Shown: positions 7,900 to 15,938 of the stretch, in pieces
Position numbering within the stretch: position 1 is the first letter of the stretch
How the letters are laid out: every line of letters starts with the position of its first letter
Translations under genes and position numbers: made by a program
Assembly (NCBI GenBank): GCA_036386415.1
Contig: DASVVT010000017.1
Span: 1 to 32,876, forward strand
DNA: 32,876 bases
Direction of reading: 5' to 3'
From: DASVVT01 sp036386415
Lineage (GTDB): Bacteria > Acidobacteriota > Blastocatellia > Pyrinomonadales > Pyrinomonadaceae
Notes under the pieces: generated by a model
Told to the model about the DNA's origin: nothing
What the model saw: only the letters and a program-made list of their open reading frames with translations
Databases searched by the model: none

Positions 7900-8373
7900 A
7901 TGTCTTCTGAGTGGCGACGAGGAGAGTATCTCATCAGCACAGCTCAAGAGCGGCTGGATGTCGGGGTGATACATGACTATCTGGCGAACACCTCTTACTG
8001 GGCGACGGGCAGAAGTATTGAGACCGTGCGGCGCTCAATCGAGAATTCGCTCGCGTTTGGCCTTTACAAAGGCGAGCGGCTGGTCGGGTTCGCGCGTGTG
8101 ATTACGGATTACGCCACCTTTGCGTGGCTCGCAGACGTGTTCGTGCTGGAGCAGTTTCGCGGGCAGGGCCTGGGCAAGTGGCTGATCGAGGTGATCCTCT
8201 CGCACCCTGAGCTTCAGGGCTTTCGCCGCTGGGTGCTGGCGACCAAGGATGCCCATGAGCTTTATCGCCCGTTCGGCTTTGCGGAATTGAGCCGACCGGA
8301 GCGCTGGATGGAGCGCCCTGACCCGTCTATGCAGGAGAGGCCGGATTACTGGGCTAAGGATACCGAAACTTGA
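7900..8373 (+). CDS. GNAT family N-acetyltransferase
   Basis: The 157-residue protein shows a GNAT fold: FGLYKGERLVGFARVITD, FAWLADVFVLEQFRGQGLGKWLIEVIL with the acetyl-CoA binding loop Q-F-R-G-Q-G-L-G, and the closing HELYRPFGFAEL. It resembles small acetyltransferases of the COG0454 type annotated as aminoglycoside- or small-molecule acetylases; the real substrate is unknown. I prefer ATG 7900 over GTG 7894 because GGAG at 7888-7891 is then 8 bases away. It is the first gene of a tight run (gaps of 18, 36 and 14 bases) that ends with gpmI, and it follows directly on repeat copy 2. Confidence 0.88.
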   Translation: MSSEWRRGEYLISTAQERLDVGVIHDYLANTSYWATGRSIETVRRSIENSLAFGLYKGERLVGFARVITDYATFAWLADVFVLEQFRGQGLGKWLIEVILSHPELQGFRRWVLATKDAHELYRPFGFAELSRPERWMERPDPSMQERPDYWAKDTET

Positions 8374-8391
8374 GATCAGGGGGTTTAGGCC

Positions 8392-8616
8392 ATGCTCTTC
8401 TTCTTTATCGTCGGCACGAAATTTATCACGTGGGGTCGTGACGTGACTCCGCAGACGACGCGTTGCGGACAATGCGGCATGGTGGCGAATTTCATCGTCA
8501 AGAAAGGGATGCAGTTCATCACGGCGTTCTTCATCATCCCTTTGATTCCCATCAGCGGCGTCAAACATCTGATGCAATGTCCCAATTGCGGGGCGCGTTA
8601 TCAAGCGACGGTCTGA
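8392..8616 (+). CDS. Small zinc-ribbon membrane-associated protein
   Basis: The 74-residue product has two Cys pairs, CGQCG (near residue 25) and CPNCG (near 64), separated by a hydrophobic stretch (QFITAFFIIPLIPISGVKHL). The layout, with an N-terminal MLFFFIVGTKF and two CxxC knuckles bracketing a hydrophobic hairpin, matches the zinc-ribbon_15 type of short bacterial proteins. The function of that family is not known. AGGGGG lies about 10 bases upstream of the ATG. It sits 18 bases after the GNAT gene and is presumably co-transcribed. Confidence 0.8.
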   Translation: MLFFFIVGTKFITWGRDVTPQTTRCGQCGMVANFIVKKGMQFITAFFIIPLIPISGVKHLMQCPNCGARYQATV

Positions 8617-8652
8617 GCGTCCGTCTTAATTATTCGGAAGGTGAGAGTCGCA

Positions 8653-9429
8653 ATGAGGTTTTTCAGTACGCTTTGTCGAGCGGCTTCTTCTTTGATCGCG
8701 CTCGCCTGTTTAGCGGCTCTCTATTCGGGAGCTGAGGCGGTCGCGCAGTTCTCTCAGGATTCGAGCGCGGCACCTGCTATCGTGCGTCTTTACGGAGACG
8801 GGACTATCGAGTTAAACGGCGCTCCTTCAGGCTCGCTTTCCGATCTGAGTCAGGTCAAGGCTGGCGTCGTGCGCTTTTTCGCCGAGCGTAGAAAAGCCAA
8901 GGGCATGCGGATTGATCCCGAAGACTTGAGAAACCCTTGCGGAGATAAGCCCGTAGTCATTCAGGCCGATGCCTCCTTGAAATACGGCATGGTCGTCGAT
9001 CTCATCTTAGCCGTCAGAGCAGCCTACGCCAACCCGCTCAAAGTTGAAGCCTCGGATGATCCCAATGACCCTTACGCGATGACGCCCGCCGAGCCGTGTC
9101 TACAGAGGGCAGCCGACATTAAACCCAATCCTTTGACGCTGGTCGTCGCTGTCACGTCCGAACGCAAGCTGGTGCTCAACGGTGATGAGATGGGAACGAC
9201 TGATGATACTTCGCGTCTGGCGCAGAAGCTCACGGACATCTTTCAGACAAGAGCGGAGATGAGAGCTTATCGTCCCGGCACGGATAAGGTCGAAAAGACA
9301 ACCTACATCAGGGCGGCGCGGTCTTTGTCCTTCGGCGAAGTGAAGCAAGTGATGGATGCTGTCAAGCAGGCTGGCGCAGACCCGACCGGACTACAGGTAG
9401 ATGACCTCCCAAATTTAATAGTGAGATAA
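8653..9429 (+). CDS. Secreted protein with two ExbD/TolR-like domains
   Basis: The 258-residue protein starts with a signal peptide or anchor (MRFFSTLCRAASSLIALACLAALYSGAEA). Two similar periplasmic-type modules follow. Module 1 (about 32-135) contains VRLYGDGTIELNG...VVIQADASLKYGMVVDLILAVRAAY, close to the ExbD pattern in which a strand and the phrase ADxxxxYGxVVxVxxxxRxA recur. Module 2 (about 160-255) contains LTLVVAVTSERKLVLNGDEMG...TTYIRAARSLSFGEVKQVMDAVKQAG. Ordinary ExbD/TolR has one such domain behind a single transmembrane helix and works with ExbB/TolQ; no partner is present here. ATG 8653 is preferred over GTG 8641 because GGAAGGTGA lies 9 bases upstream. It overlaps nothing and is 14 bases before gpmI. 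Confidence 0.75.
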   Translation: MRFFSTLCRAASSLIALACLAALYSGAEAVAQFSQDSSAAPAIVRLYGDGTIELNGAPSGSLSDLSQVKAGVVRFFAERRKAKGMRIDPEDLRNPCGDKPVVIQADASLKYGMVVDLILAVRAAYANPLKVEASDDPNDPYAMTPAEPCLQRAADIKPNPLTLVVAVTSERKLVLNGDEMGTTDDTSRLAQKLTDIFQTRAEMRAYRPGTDKVEKTTYIRAARSLSFGEVKQVMDAVKQAGADPTGLQVDDLPNLIVR

Positions 9430-9443
9430 GAGGAGACCGGATT

Positions 9444-10991
9444 TTGAAGAAGCAAAAGGGGCCGCTCGCGCTCATCATCATAGACGGCTGGGGCTATTCG
9501 CCGGAGCGCGAAGGCAACGCCATCGCTCTGGCACAGACGCCTTTTTACAATGAGCTGATGGAGAAGTATCCCCACACGCTGCTCGAAGCTTCGGGCACGC
9601 GCGTCGGTCTGCCCGCTGGCGTGATGGGTAATTCCGAGGTCGGCCATCTGAATATGGGATCGGGGCGCGTCATTCGCATGGACGTCTCGCGCATCGACTA
9701 TGCGATTGAGACGGGCGAGTTTTATCAGAACGAAGCACTGGTCAAGGCTATGGATGAGGTGAAGGAGCGCGGTCGCCCACTTCATCTGATGGGGCTCGTC
9801 TCGGACGGCCAGGTTCACTCGTCGCAGCAACACCTCTACGCGCTCCTGCGTATGGCGAAGCAGCGCGGGCTTCAGCGCGTCTACGTTCACTGTTTTCTGG
9901 ATGGGCGCGACACGCCGCCGATGTCCGCTTACGGCTACGTCGAAGCCTTGCAGACGCAGATGGGCGTGATCGGCTGCGGGCGTATCGCCTCCGTCATCGG
10001 GCGCTACTACGCGATGGATCGAGACAAGCGCTGGGAGAGAACCGAACGCGCCTACAACCTGCTCGTCAATGCGTCGGGCGAGCGCGCGATTGACCCTGTC
10101 GAAGCGATCAAGCAATCTTATGAGCGCGGTCTGACGGACGAGTTTGTCGAGCCCATCGTCATCGAGCGCGAAGGCAGCGAGCCCACGGCGACCATCGAAG
10201 CAGAGGACGCCGTTATCTTCTTCAACTTTCGCCCGGATCGAGCGCGCCAGATTACGCGTGCACTGACCGAGCCCGGCTTCGGCGGATTTCCCACGCCGCA
10301 GCGCCCACGCGTGGATGTCGTCTGCTTCACGCAGTACGATGCCACGTTCGATCTTCCGGTCGCGTTCCCTCCGAAGGAACATCGCAATGTGCTGGCAGAA
10401 GTCTTCGGACGCGTCGGCGTGCGTAATTTCCGTCTCGCCGAAACGGAGAAGTACGCGCACGTCACATACTTTTTCAACGGCGGCATCGAGAAAGCGTTCG
10501 CTTGCGAGCGGCGTCTGCTCGTCCCCTCACCCAAAGTGGCGACCTATGATCTCGAACCCGAAATGGCTGCCTTCAAGGTGACGGATAAGATTCTGCGCGC
10601 CATCGAAGAAGGCGAGACGGATGTCTTCATCATCAACTTCGCCAACCCTGACATGGTCGGCCACACGGGCAAGCTGGACAAGACCATAGAGGCCGTGCAG
10701 TACGTAGACACCTGCCTGGGATGGATCACCAAGGGCATCAGGACGGCGCGCGGGCTGACGCTCATCACCGCCGATCACGGCAACTGCGAACAGATGATCG
10801 ACCACACGACCGGCCAGCCGCACACAGCCCACACGACCAACCCAGTCCCCTTTCACCTCATCGACGAAGCCTCGCGCGGGTTGAAGCTGCGTGACGGCGC
10901 GGCGCTCGAAGACGTTGCACCGACGATCCTCGGTCTGCTCGACATCGAGCAGCCAGCCGAGATGACCGGGCGCGACCTCAGAGAGACATAA
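9444..10991 (+). CDS. gpmI: 2,3-bisphosphoglycerate-independent phosphoglycerate mutase
   Basis: This 515-residue Mn-dependent enzyme interconverts 3- and 2-phosphoglycerate, the step before enolase. It has the alkaline-phosphatase-superfamily N terminus LIIIDGWGYSP, the phosphorylated serine Ser64 in MGNSEVGHLNMGSGR, LMGLVSDGQVHSS, FLDGRDTPP, FNFRPDRARQI, and the C-terminal metal-binding stretches INFANPDMVGHTG and ITADHGNCEQM with HTAHTTNPVPF. Length is typical. Translation starts at TTG 9444, preceded by AAGAGGAGA, which overlaps the end of the ExbD-like gene region; the start is therefore well fixed. It closes the run that begins at 7900. Confidence 0.96.
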   Translation: MKKQKGPLALIIIDGWGYSPEREGNAIALAQTPFYNELMEKYPHTLLEASGTRVGLPAGVMGNSEVGHLNMGSGRVIRMDVSRIDYAIETGEFYQNEALVKAMDEVKERGRPLHLMGLVSDGQVHSSQQHLYALLRMAKQRGLQRVYVHCFLDGRDTPPMSAYGYVEALQTQMGVIGCGRIASVIGRYYAMDRDKRWERTERAYNLLVNASGERAIDPVEAIKQSYERGLTDEFVEPIVIEREGSEPTATIEAEDAVIFFNFRPDRARQITRALTEPGFGGFPTPQRPRVDVVCFTQYDATFDLPVAFPPKEHRNVLAEVFGRVGVRNFRLAETEKYAHVTYFFNGGIEKAFACERRLLVPSPKVATYDLEPEMAAFKVTDKILRAIEEGETDVFIINFANPDMVGHTGKLDKTIEAVQYVDTCLGWITKGIRTARGLTLITADHGNCEQMIDHTTGQPHTAHTTNPVPFHLIDEASRGLKLRDGAALEDVAPTILGLLDIEQPAEMTGRDLRET

Positions 10992-11302
10992 TTAAGAATT
11001 AACTACAGATGTGATTCGATAAGCTACCCCCTCTTGCGGCTCGTCCAATCACTATTGAAACCCGAAGCGGCCTTTGCTCGTATGGCAATGACAGACCGTA
11101 CTGGGAAGCACCGGGAGGCGTGAGTGGACAGTGAGCCATCGTTCATTCACGCCGCCCCTCAGCCATCTCGGTCGCGTTCCATTGCAAAGGGGCTGCGATG
11201 GATTGTCATAGTCTCCTCAAATAATCATTCCTGATTAAGAGCGAGTGCGGGGGACGCTTCATTTTCATCAATCTCATTTAACTCGAAGGAGTCTTTGAGC
11301 GC
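10992..11302. other. Gap between gpmI and the M28 peptidase
   Basis: This 311-base gap has no plausible gene. An imperfect hairpin (GGGAGGCGTGAGTG near 11118 with CATTCACGCCGCCC near 11145) could act as a terminator for the gpmI run but lacks a T-tract. No CAGTAG-type element is present. The 3' part becomes AT-rich before the ribosome binding site GAAGGAG of the next gene. Confidence 0.4.
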
Positions 11303-12766
11303 ATGAACCATCTTAAACGTACGCTTGTCATCCTGACACTACTGCTCGCCCTCATGCTTCAGGCGGCCACGGCACAGCAGCCGGAGGTCAATTTACAGAG
11401 CGCGGCGGAGCGCATCACCGGTTCGATACTGGTGAACGGGCAGGCGATGAACTTTGTGACGGAGCTATCGGATACTTTTGGAGGACGATTGACGGGGACT
11501 TCGGCCTACCAGCGCTCGGCTGAATGGGCTGCGGCCAGGTTTCGCGCCGCCGGGATCAAGGATGTACGGCTCGAAGCTTTCAAGATTCCGAACGGGTGGG
11601 ATCGCGGCTGGGCGCGCGCACGCATGATCGCACCCCTGGATCGTCCGCTTCACATAGAATCGCTCGGGTGGTCTCCTTCAACCCCGCCGGGCGGCGTTCG
11701 CGGCGAAGTGATGCTCCTTGGCGCATTGACGCCGGAGAAGATCAAGGAGCAGGGAGAGCAGATCAAGGGGCACGTCGTGATGATCAATACGGGGGCTGTC
11801 TTCTCGGATGGTCTGGCCGGATTCGCGCGTCTCATGCACGCCGTCCCGCTCATCAAAGAGGCTGGCGCGCAGGCCATCATGATGACAGACTTTGATTCGA
11901 ACAACGTGCTCAACGCCTTCGGCCTCACCTTTAGCGCTGAGACGAGCGCGCTGCCTGTGGCGCAGGTGGGCTCGGAAGATGCCAAGCTGATTATGCGTCT
12001 GGCCGAGAAAGGGAAGGTCTCGGTCGAGTTTCAATTCACCAACAAGAACACAGGCCCCGTCGAGGTCAACAACGTCATTGCAGAGATTCGCGGGCGCGAG
12101 AAGCCGGATGAATGGATCATCATCGGCGCGCATCTGGATTCATGGGACTACGGCACAGGGGCGCAGGACAACGGCACGGGCTGCGCGATGGTCTTTGAAG
12201 CGGCGCGTGCGATTGCAGCGCTCGGGCGCGCGCCGCGTCGCTCCATCAGGTTCGCGCTGTGGGGCGGCGAGGAACAGGGACTGCTCGGCTCTACCGCTTA
12301 CGTCAAGGCGCACGCCGCAGAGCTTGACAGTTGCGTCGCCGTGCTCAACACGGACAACGGCGCGGGTCATCCACGCGGCTGGAAAGTCCAGGGGCGCAGC
12401 GATCTCGCCGAAGCCTTGAAGCCAGTCACCCATTCCCTGCTCGCGGGTCTGAGCGGGGAAGGTATCTCGCAGAGCCTCTCCTACGATACGGATCACGGCC
12501 CCTTCATGCTCCAGGGCATCCCCGCTCTTGACCTCTGGGTGCGCATGGAAACTTACGAGGCCGTCCACCATAAGACGAGCGACACGGTCGATAAGATCGA
12601 CGCACACAATCTGGTCAGCGGCTCGGCCATCGTCGCCGTCACAGCCTACGCCCTCGCCGAAAGACCGGAGCCAATCGCGCCCCACATAGACCACGCGGCG
12701 ACCGAAGCCCTTCTCGACAAAGCCAAGCTGACCGACTTCCTTAAAACAATCGGCGCGTGGAAGTAG
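11303..12766 (+). CDS. Secreted M28-family metallopeptidase with PA domain
   Basis: The 487-residue protein has a signal peptide (residues 1-24, cut after ATA). A PA-type insert (about 130-215) precedes the M28 catalytic domain (about 255-460). Di-zinc ligands are visible: His277 in GAHLDSW, Asp289 in GAQDNGTG, Glu323/Glu324 in GGEEQG (catalytic base and ligand), Asp351 in NTDNGAG and a His at 422/423 in HHKTSDTVD. This is the pattern of aminopeptidase Y/glutamate carboxypeptidase-type exopeptidases, probably secreted to the periplasm or outside for peptide scavenging. CGAAGGAG upstream of ATG 11303 fixes the start. A repeat (copy 3) follows nine bases after the stop. Confidence 0.93.
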   Translation: MNHLKRTLVILTLLLALMLQAATAQQPEVNLQSAAERITGSILVNGQAMNFVTELSDTFGGRLTGTSAYQRSAEWAAARFRAAGIKDVRLEAFKIPNGWDRGWARARMIAPLDRPLHIESLGWSPSTPPGGVRGEVMLLGALTPEKIKEQGEQIKGHVVMINTGAVFSDGLAGFARLMHAVPLIKEAGAQAIMMTDFDSNNVLNAFGLTFSAETSALPVAQVGSEDAKLIMRLAEKGKVSVEFQFTNKNTGPVEVNNVIAEIRGREKPDEWIIIGAHLDSWDYGTGAQDNGTGCAMVFEAARAIAALGRAPRRSIRFALWGGEEQGLLGSTAYVKAHAAELDSCVAVLNTDNGAGHPRGWKVQGRSDLAEALKPVTHSLLAGLSGEGISQSLSYDTDHGPFMLQGIPALDLWVRMETYEAVHHKTSDTVDKIDAHNLVSGSAIVAVTAYALAERPEPIAPHIDHAATEALLDKAKLTDFLKTIGAWK

Positions 12767-12774
12767 GGGGAGAA

Positions 12775-12899
12775 CAGTAGACAGTAGTCAGTAGACAGTA
12801 GCCAGTAGGCGCTCCGCGCAACGCGCGCTGTTGCTGACACCATGACGATTAGATAGCGAAAGCTTTTCTACTGGCTACTGACTACTGTCTACCGTCTAC
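12775..12899. repeat. Inverted repeat, CAGTAG family, copy 3
   Basis: The left arm (12775-12808) has units ending A, T, A, C, G. The right arm (12864-12899) reads TTTTCTAC, TGGCTAC, TGACTAC, TGTCTAC, CGTCTAC. The arms pair imperfectly because the order of variant units differs by one step. This copy lacks the AAAAGAAAGCA core on its left side, so it is the most diverged of the five. It lies between the M28 gene and the GT9 gene. Confidence 0.85.
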
Positions 12900-12948
12900 T
12901 ATTGTTTGCTGACTTGACATCTCGTCTGCGCGATGTCAGTTATAAATT

Positions 12949-13974
12949 GTGAGCTTCAGTCCGCGCAACATTCTCGTGATAGATTTCGGCCAACTGGGCG
13001 ATGTGGTGCTCAGTTTACCTGCGCTGCGCGCGATTCGTGAGAAGTTTCCGCAGGCGCGTATCACTGTGGCCGCCGGGGCGGCGAGCGCGGCTGTGGTAGA
13101 GCTTTCGGGTTATGCTGATGCGACGCTCGTGGTTGATCGCGTCGGCTTGCGCGACGGTGCTGTGCCGTGGTCGATCCTGCGTATCATACGGCTGGTGAAA
13201 GATGTCAGGAGCACGCAGTTCGATTTCGTGATCGACCTTCATAGCCTGTCGGAGACGAACCTGCTCGGCTTTCTATCGGGCGCGCCCACGCGCCTCTACG
13301 CGCGGCGTCCCGGTCGCTCGCTCGATTTTCTCAGTAGCTTCCACGCGCGCCCTCCCGTTGAAGACCGTAACAAACATGCGGTTGATCGCTACCTGGATGT
13401 CCTCAACCCACTTGGCATTAAGGATGCGCCGCGCATCCCAAGACTGCGCACGCGCGCCGAAGATGATGCGGCCATAGAGAAGATGCTGAAGAAAGAGCGT
13501 GCGCACATGGGCGCACCGCTCGTCGGAATCTTTCCGGGCGCGGGGCATCCTGAGCGTCGCTGGTCTGTGGAGCGCTTCAGTGAGCTGGCAGACATGTTTG
13601 TGCGCAACGACGGCGTGCGCATCGTCGTCCTGTTGGGGCCTGAAGAACGCTCACTCGCGGCAGAGATACGGCGTACGTTCCCGCGCGAGGCGTTGATCTT
13701 CGACCGGCTCACGATCCCGCAGCTTGCCTCGGCGCTGGCCCGGCTCGCCGTCTTTATTGCGAACGATACAGGCCCGATGCACGTCGCGGCAGCCGTCGGC
13801 ACATCCACGGTCGTGCTGCTCGACCGGCGCGCTCCCAGAGGCTATATCCCGCTGGGCGAGCACCACCGCATCATGGAGGGCCGCACCATCGACGAGATGA
13901 CCGCAGATGAAGTTTACGGTGCGGCGCGCGAGCTGTTAGCCAGTGGTCGCACGGCTTCGCTATTCGCCAGTTGA
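12949..13974 (+). CDS. Glycosyltransferase family 9 (heptosyltransferase-like)
   Basis: The 341-residue protein has the GT9 fold. The N-terminal ILVIDFGQLGDVVLSLPALRAIR replaces the usual IRxxxLGDxVxxxP motif, the middle contains DFVIDLHSLSETNLLGFLSG, and the C-terminal half has VGIFPGAGHPERRWSVERFSELAD, LLGPEE and the nucleotide-sugar motif FIANDTGPMHVAAAVGTSTVVLL. GT9 enzymes add heptose or related sugars to lipopolysaccharide core from ADP-heptose; the actual sugar is not certain. Start GTG 12949 has no clear ribosome binding site, but the conserved first strand begins only seven residues later. It is followed by dacB, so both neighbours act on the envelope. Confidence 0.9.
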   Translation: MSFSPRNILVIDFGQLGDVVLSLPALRAIREKFPQARITVAAGAASAAVVELSGYADATLVVDRVGLRDGAVPWSILRIIRLVKDVRSTQFDFVIDLHSLSETNLLGFLSGAPTRLYARRPGRSLDFLSSFHARPPVEDRNKHAVDRYLDVLNPLGIKDAPRIPRLRTRAEDDAAIEKMLKKERAHMGAPLVGIFPGAGHPERRWSVERFSELADMFVRNDGVRIVVLLGPEERSLAAEIRRTFPREALIFDRLTIPQLASALARLAVFIANDTGPMHVAAAVGTSTVVLLDRRAPRGYIPLGEHHRIMEGRTIDEMTADEVYGAARELLASGRTASLFAS

Positions 13975-14086
13975 GCGGGCGAGTTGTGTATTGCAATCAA
14001 GTGTCAAGTAGTCTGAATCGCTAACCGTCATAAGTCCCCCGCAAGAGATAGAAGCCTCTCCTCGGTTTCATCCGTTGACAGACAAA

Positions 14087-15778
14087 ATGAGAAACAAAAA
14101 CCGAAGCACGCAGCGCGTTTTAATCCTGAGCTTCTGCGTCTCCTTACTGTTCGTCTTCACGTTCGCGGCATCCAGCGCGCTCGAAGGACAGCGTGCGCGA
14201 AAGGCTGCGCAGAAACGAGAGCGCGCCCAAAAGGAGCGACCGCGAGAACGTGACAGGAAAGCGCAGCAGCAGCAGCAGCCGCGCGAGACACCAGAGCCGA
14301 AACAGCCTCAGACACCTGCGGCGGTCTCAGACGCGGGCGCGGCTTCCGATCTTGGCCGCAACATAGAGCGGGCTATAGCCGATAGCGAATTCGCTTTCGC
14401 ACGCTGGGGCGTCGCGGTCGTCTCCCTGCGCGACGGGCGCGTCATCTATGCGCGCGATGCCGACAAGACGTTCACGCCCGCCTCGAACATGAAAGTTTAT
14501 ACGACGGCGGTCGCGCTCGACATGCTCGGCGCGGACTATCGCTGGCGCACGTCCGTCTATGCTGAGAGAGAGCCTGACCGCGAGGGGACGATCACGGGCG
14601 ACATCATTCTCTATGGACGGGGCGCGCCAGATCTCAAGGCGCGCGCGGAGCGTGGAGGAGCGCCCAACCACCTGGCACAGCTTGCAGACGAGCTTTACAA
14701 GCGCGGCGTGCGGCGCGTGCGAGGGAACGTCGTCGGCGACGAGAGCTATTTTCGCGGCGAGCCCCTCGGTGACGGCTGGCTGTGGAACGACGTTCAGTGG
14801 TACTTCGGCGCGGAGGTGAGCGCGCTCACAGTCAACAGCAACGAGACGACGCTGACCATCACGTCCGCAAAAAAGACGGACGAGCCGGTGGCCGTCCGCG
14901 TAGATACCGCCGGAGACTACTTTCACGTCATCAACGACACGCGAACGGCCTCGCCCGGTGCGCCGTTGACCATCGGCGTGACGCGCGGGCTCTCCGACAA
15001 TGACGTGCGTGTGTGGGGTGATTTCGGGGCTGGCGGCAGAAGCTACAGCGTGCGCCTCTCCGTCCATAAGCCTGCGCTGTGGGCGGCAGACCTGTTTCGC
15101 GATGCGCTCAGGGAGCGCGGCATCACGGTGGACGGTGAAGCGCGTCTGATTGATGCGCGCTCTCGCGCAGACGATCAGACGGCCTCATCCAGTGGCGTCG
15201 AGCTGGCTTCGATCAACAGCCGCACGCTCGGCGAGATCGTTCGCCCGACGAACAAGGAGAGCCTGAATCTCAACGCCGAATTGATCCTCCGCACGCTCGG
15301 CAAGGAGCGCGGCTCGCTCGCTCCCGACCCCAACCCCGCCACGATGCGCATGCGCGGCGACGATCAGGCTGGCACGGCGCTCGTCCGCCTCTGGCTTGAG
15401 CGCGCGGGCATACACGTCGCCACGCTCGCGCTTCACGACGGCTCAGGTCTCTCGCGCCTTGACCGCATCACGCCGGACGCGACGGCGCGCCTGCTGGCTG
15501 CCATCGCGAAGACGCCTTCGGCCAACATCTTCCGCGATTCGCTGCCCATCGCTGGCCGCGACGGCACGTTGCGCTCGCGCCTGAACCGTGTGTCCGGGCG
15601 TATCCTCGCCAAAACCGGCACGCTCACTTACACGAATTCCCTCTCCGGCTACGCGACGACCGCCGATAACGAGCCCGTCGCCTTCTCTATTATTTGCAAC
15701 GACGAGACGATCAAGGACAGCAGTACGGAGGTGATAGATGCGATTGCCGTCCTGCTGACAGAGTACAGCGAGAAGTAG
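14087..15778 (+). CDS. dacB: D-alanyl-D-alanine carboxypeptidase/endopeptidase (PBP4 type)
   Basis: The 563-residue protein trims peptidoglycan in the periplasm. Serine-beta-lactamase-superfamily motifs of the S13 class are present: SNMK (Ser133 to Lys136) in FTPASNMKVYTTA, SLN (392-394) in NKESLNLNAEL, and KTG (509-511) in ILAKTGTLTYTNSLSGY. A membrane-targeting segment (VLILSFCVSLLFVFTFAASSA) is followed by an unusually long charged linker (about 35-85), Arg/Lys/Gln-rich with a run of five Gln and many Pro, before the catalytic region. A large insert between SxxK and SxN is normal for PBP4. ATG 14087 is chosen; TTG 14075 is an in-frame alternative and neither has a clear ribosome binding site. 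Confidence 0.93.
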   Translation: MRNKNRSTQRVLILSFCVSLLFVFTFAASSALEGQRARKAAQKRERAQKERPRERDRKAQQQQQPRETPEPKQPQTPAAVSDAGAASDLGRNIERAIADSEFAFARWGVAVVSLRDGRVIYARDADKTFTPASNMKVYTTAVALDMLGADYRWRTSVYAEREPDREGTITGDIILYGRGAPDLKARAERGGAPNHLAQLADELYKRGVRRVRGNVVGDESYFRGEPLGDGWLWNDVQWYFGAEVSALTVNSNETTLTITSAKKTDEPVAVRVDTAGDYFHVINDTRTASPGAPLTIGVTRGLSDNDVRVWGDFGAGGRSYSVRLSVHKPALWAADLFRDALRERGITVDGEARLIDARSRADDQTASSSGVELASINSRTLGEIVRPTNKESLNLNAELILRTLGKERGSLAPDPNPATMRMRGDDQAGTALVRLWLERAGIHVATLALHDGSGLSRLDRITPDATARLLAAIAKTPSANIFRDSLPIAGRDGTLRSRLNRVSGRILAKTGTLTYTNSLSGYATTADNEPVAFSIICNDETIKDSSTEVIDAIAVLLTEYSEK

Positions 15779-15832
15779 GAAGCAACAGGCGGTTTCGCGC
15801 AATAATACCGGGCAAGCATGATAAAAGAAGGC

Positions 15833-15920
15833 GTGCGGACGATCCACGAAGTAACACGAAACGACACTAACAGAGACGCTCTTTCGTGTTGCTTCGTGTC
15901 TATTCGTGGATCGTCCGCAC
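15833..15920. repeat. Inverted repeat of TTCGTG type between convergent genes
   Basis: The outer arms 15833-15850 (GTGCGGACGATCCACGAA) and 15903-15920 are perfect reverse complements over 18 bases. Inward, the right side is a run of units of about 9 bases (TTTCGTGTT, GCTTCGTGTC, TATTCGTGG) and the left side carries one unit fewer. It sits between dacB and the convergent glycosyltransferase, a good place for a bidirectional terminator, though no T-tract is evident. Confidence 0.85.
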
Positions 15921-15938
15921 GTTCATTTTCAAAGCGCT

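Noticed and set aside
11118..11158. Hairpin in the gpmI to M28 gap as a definite terminator
   Set aside because: The arms pair imperfectly and no T-tract follows, so I mention it only within the gap description.
12914..12946. TTGACA and TATAAA before the GT9 gene as a promoter
   Set aside because: The spacing is 21 bases and the -10 would end two bases before the GTG start, so transcription would begin inside the coding region.
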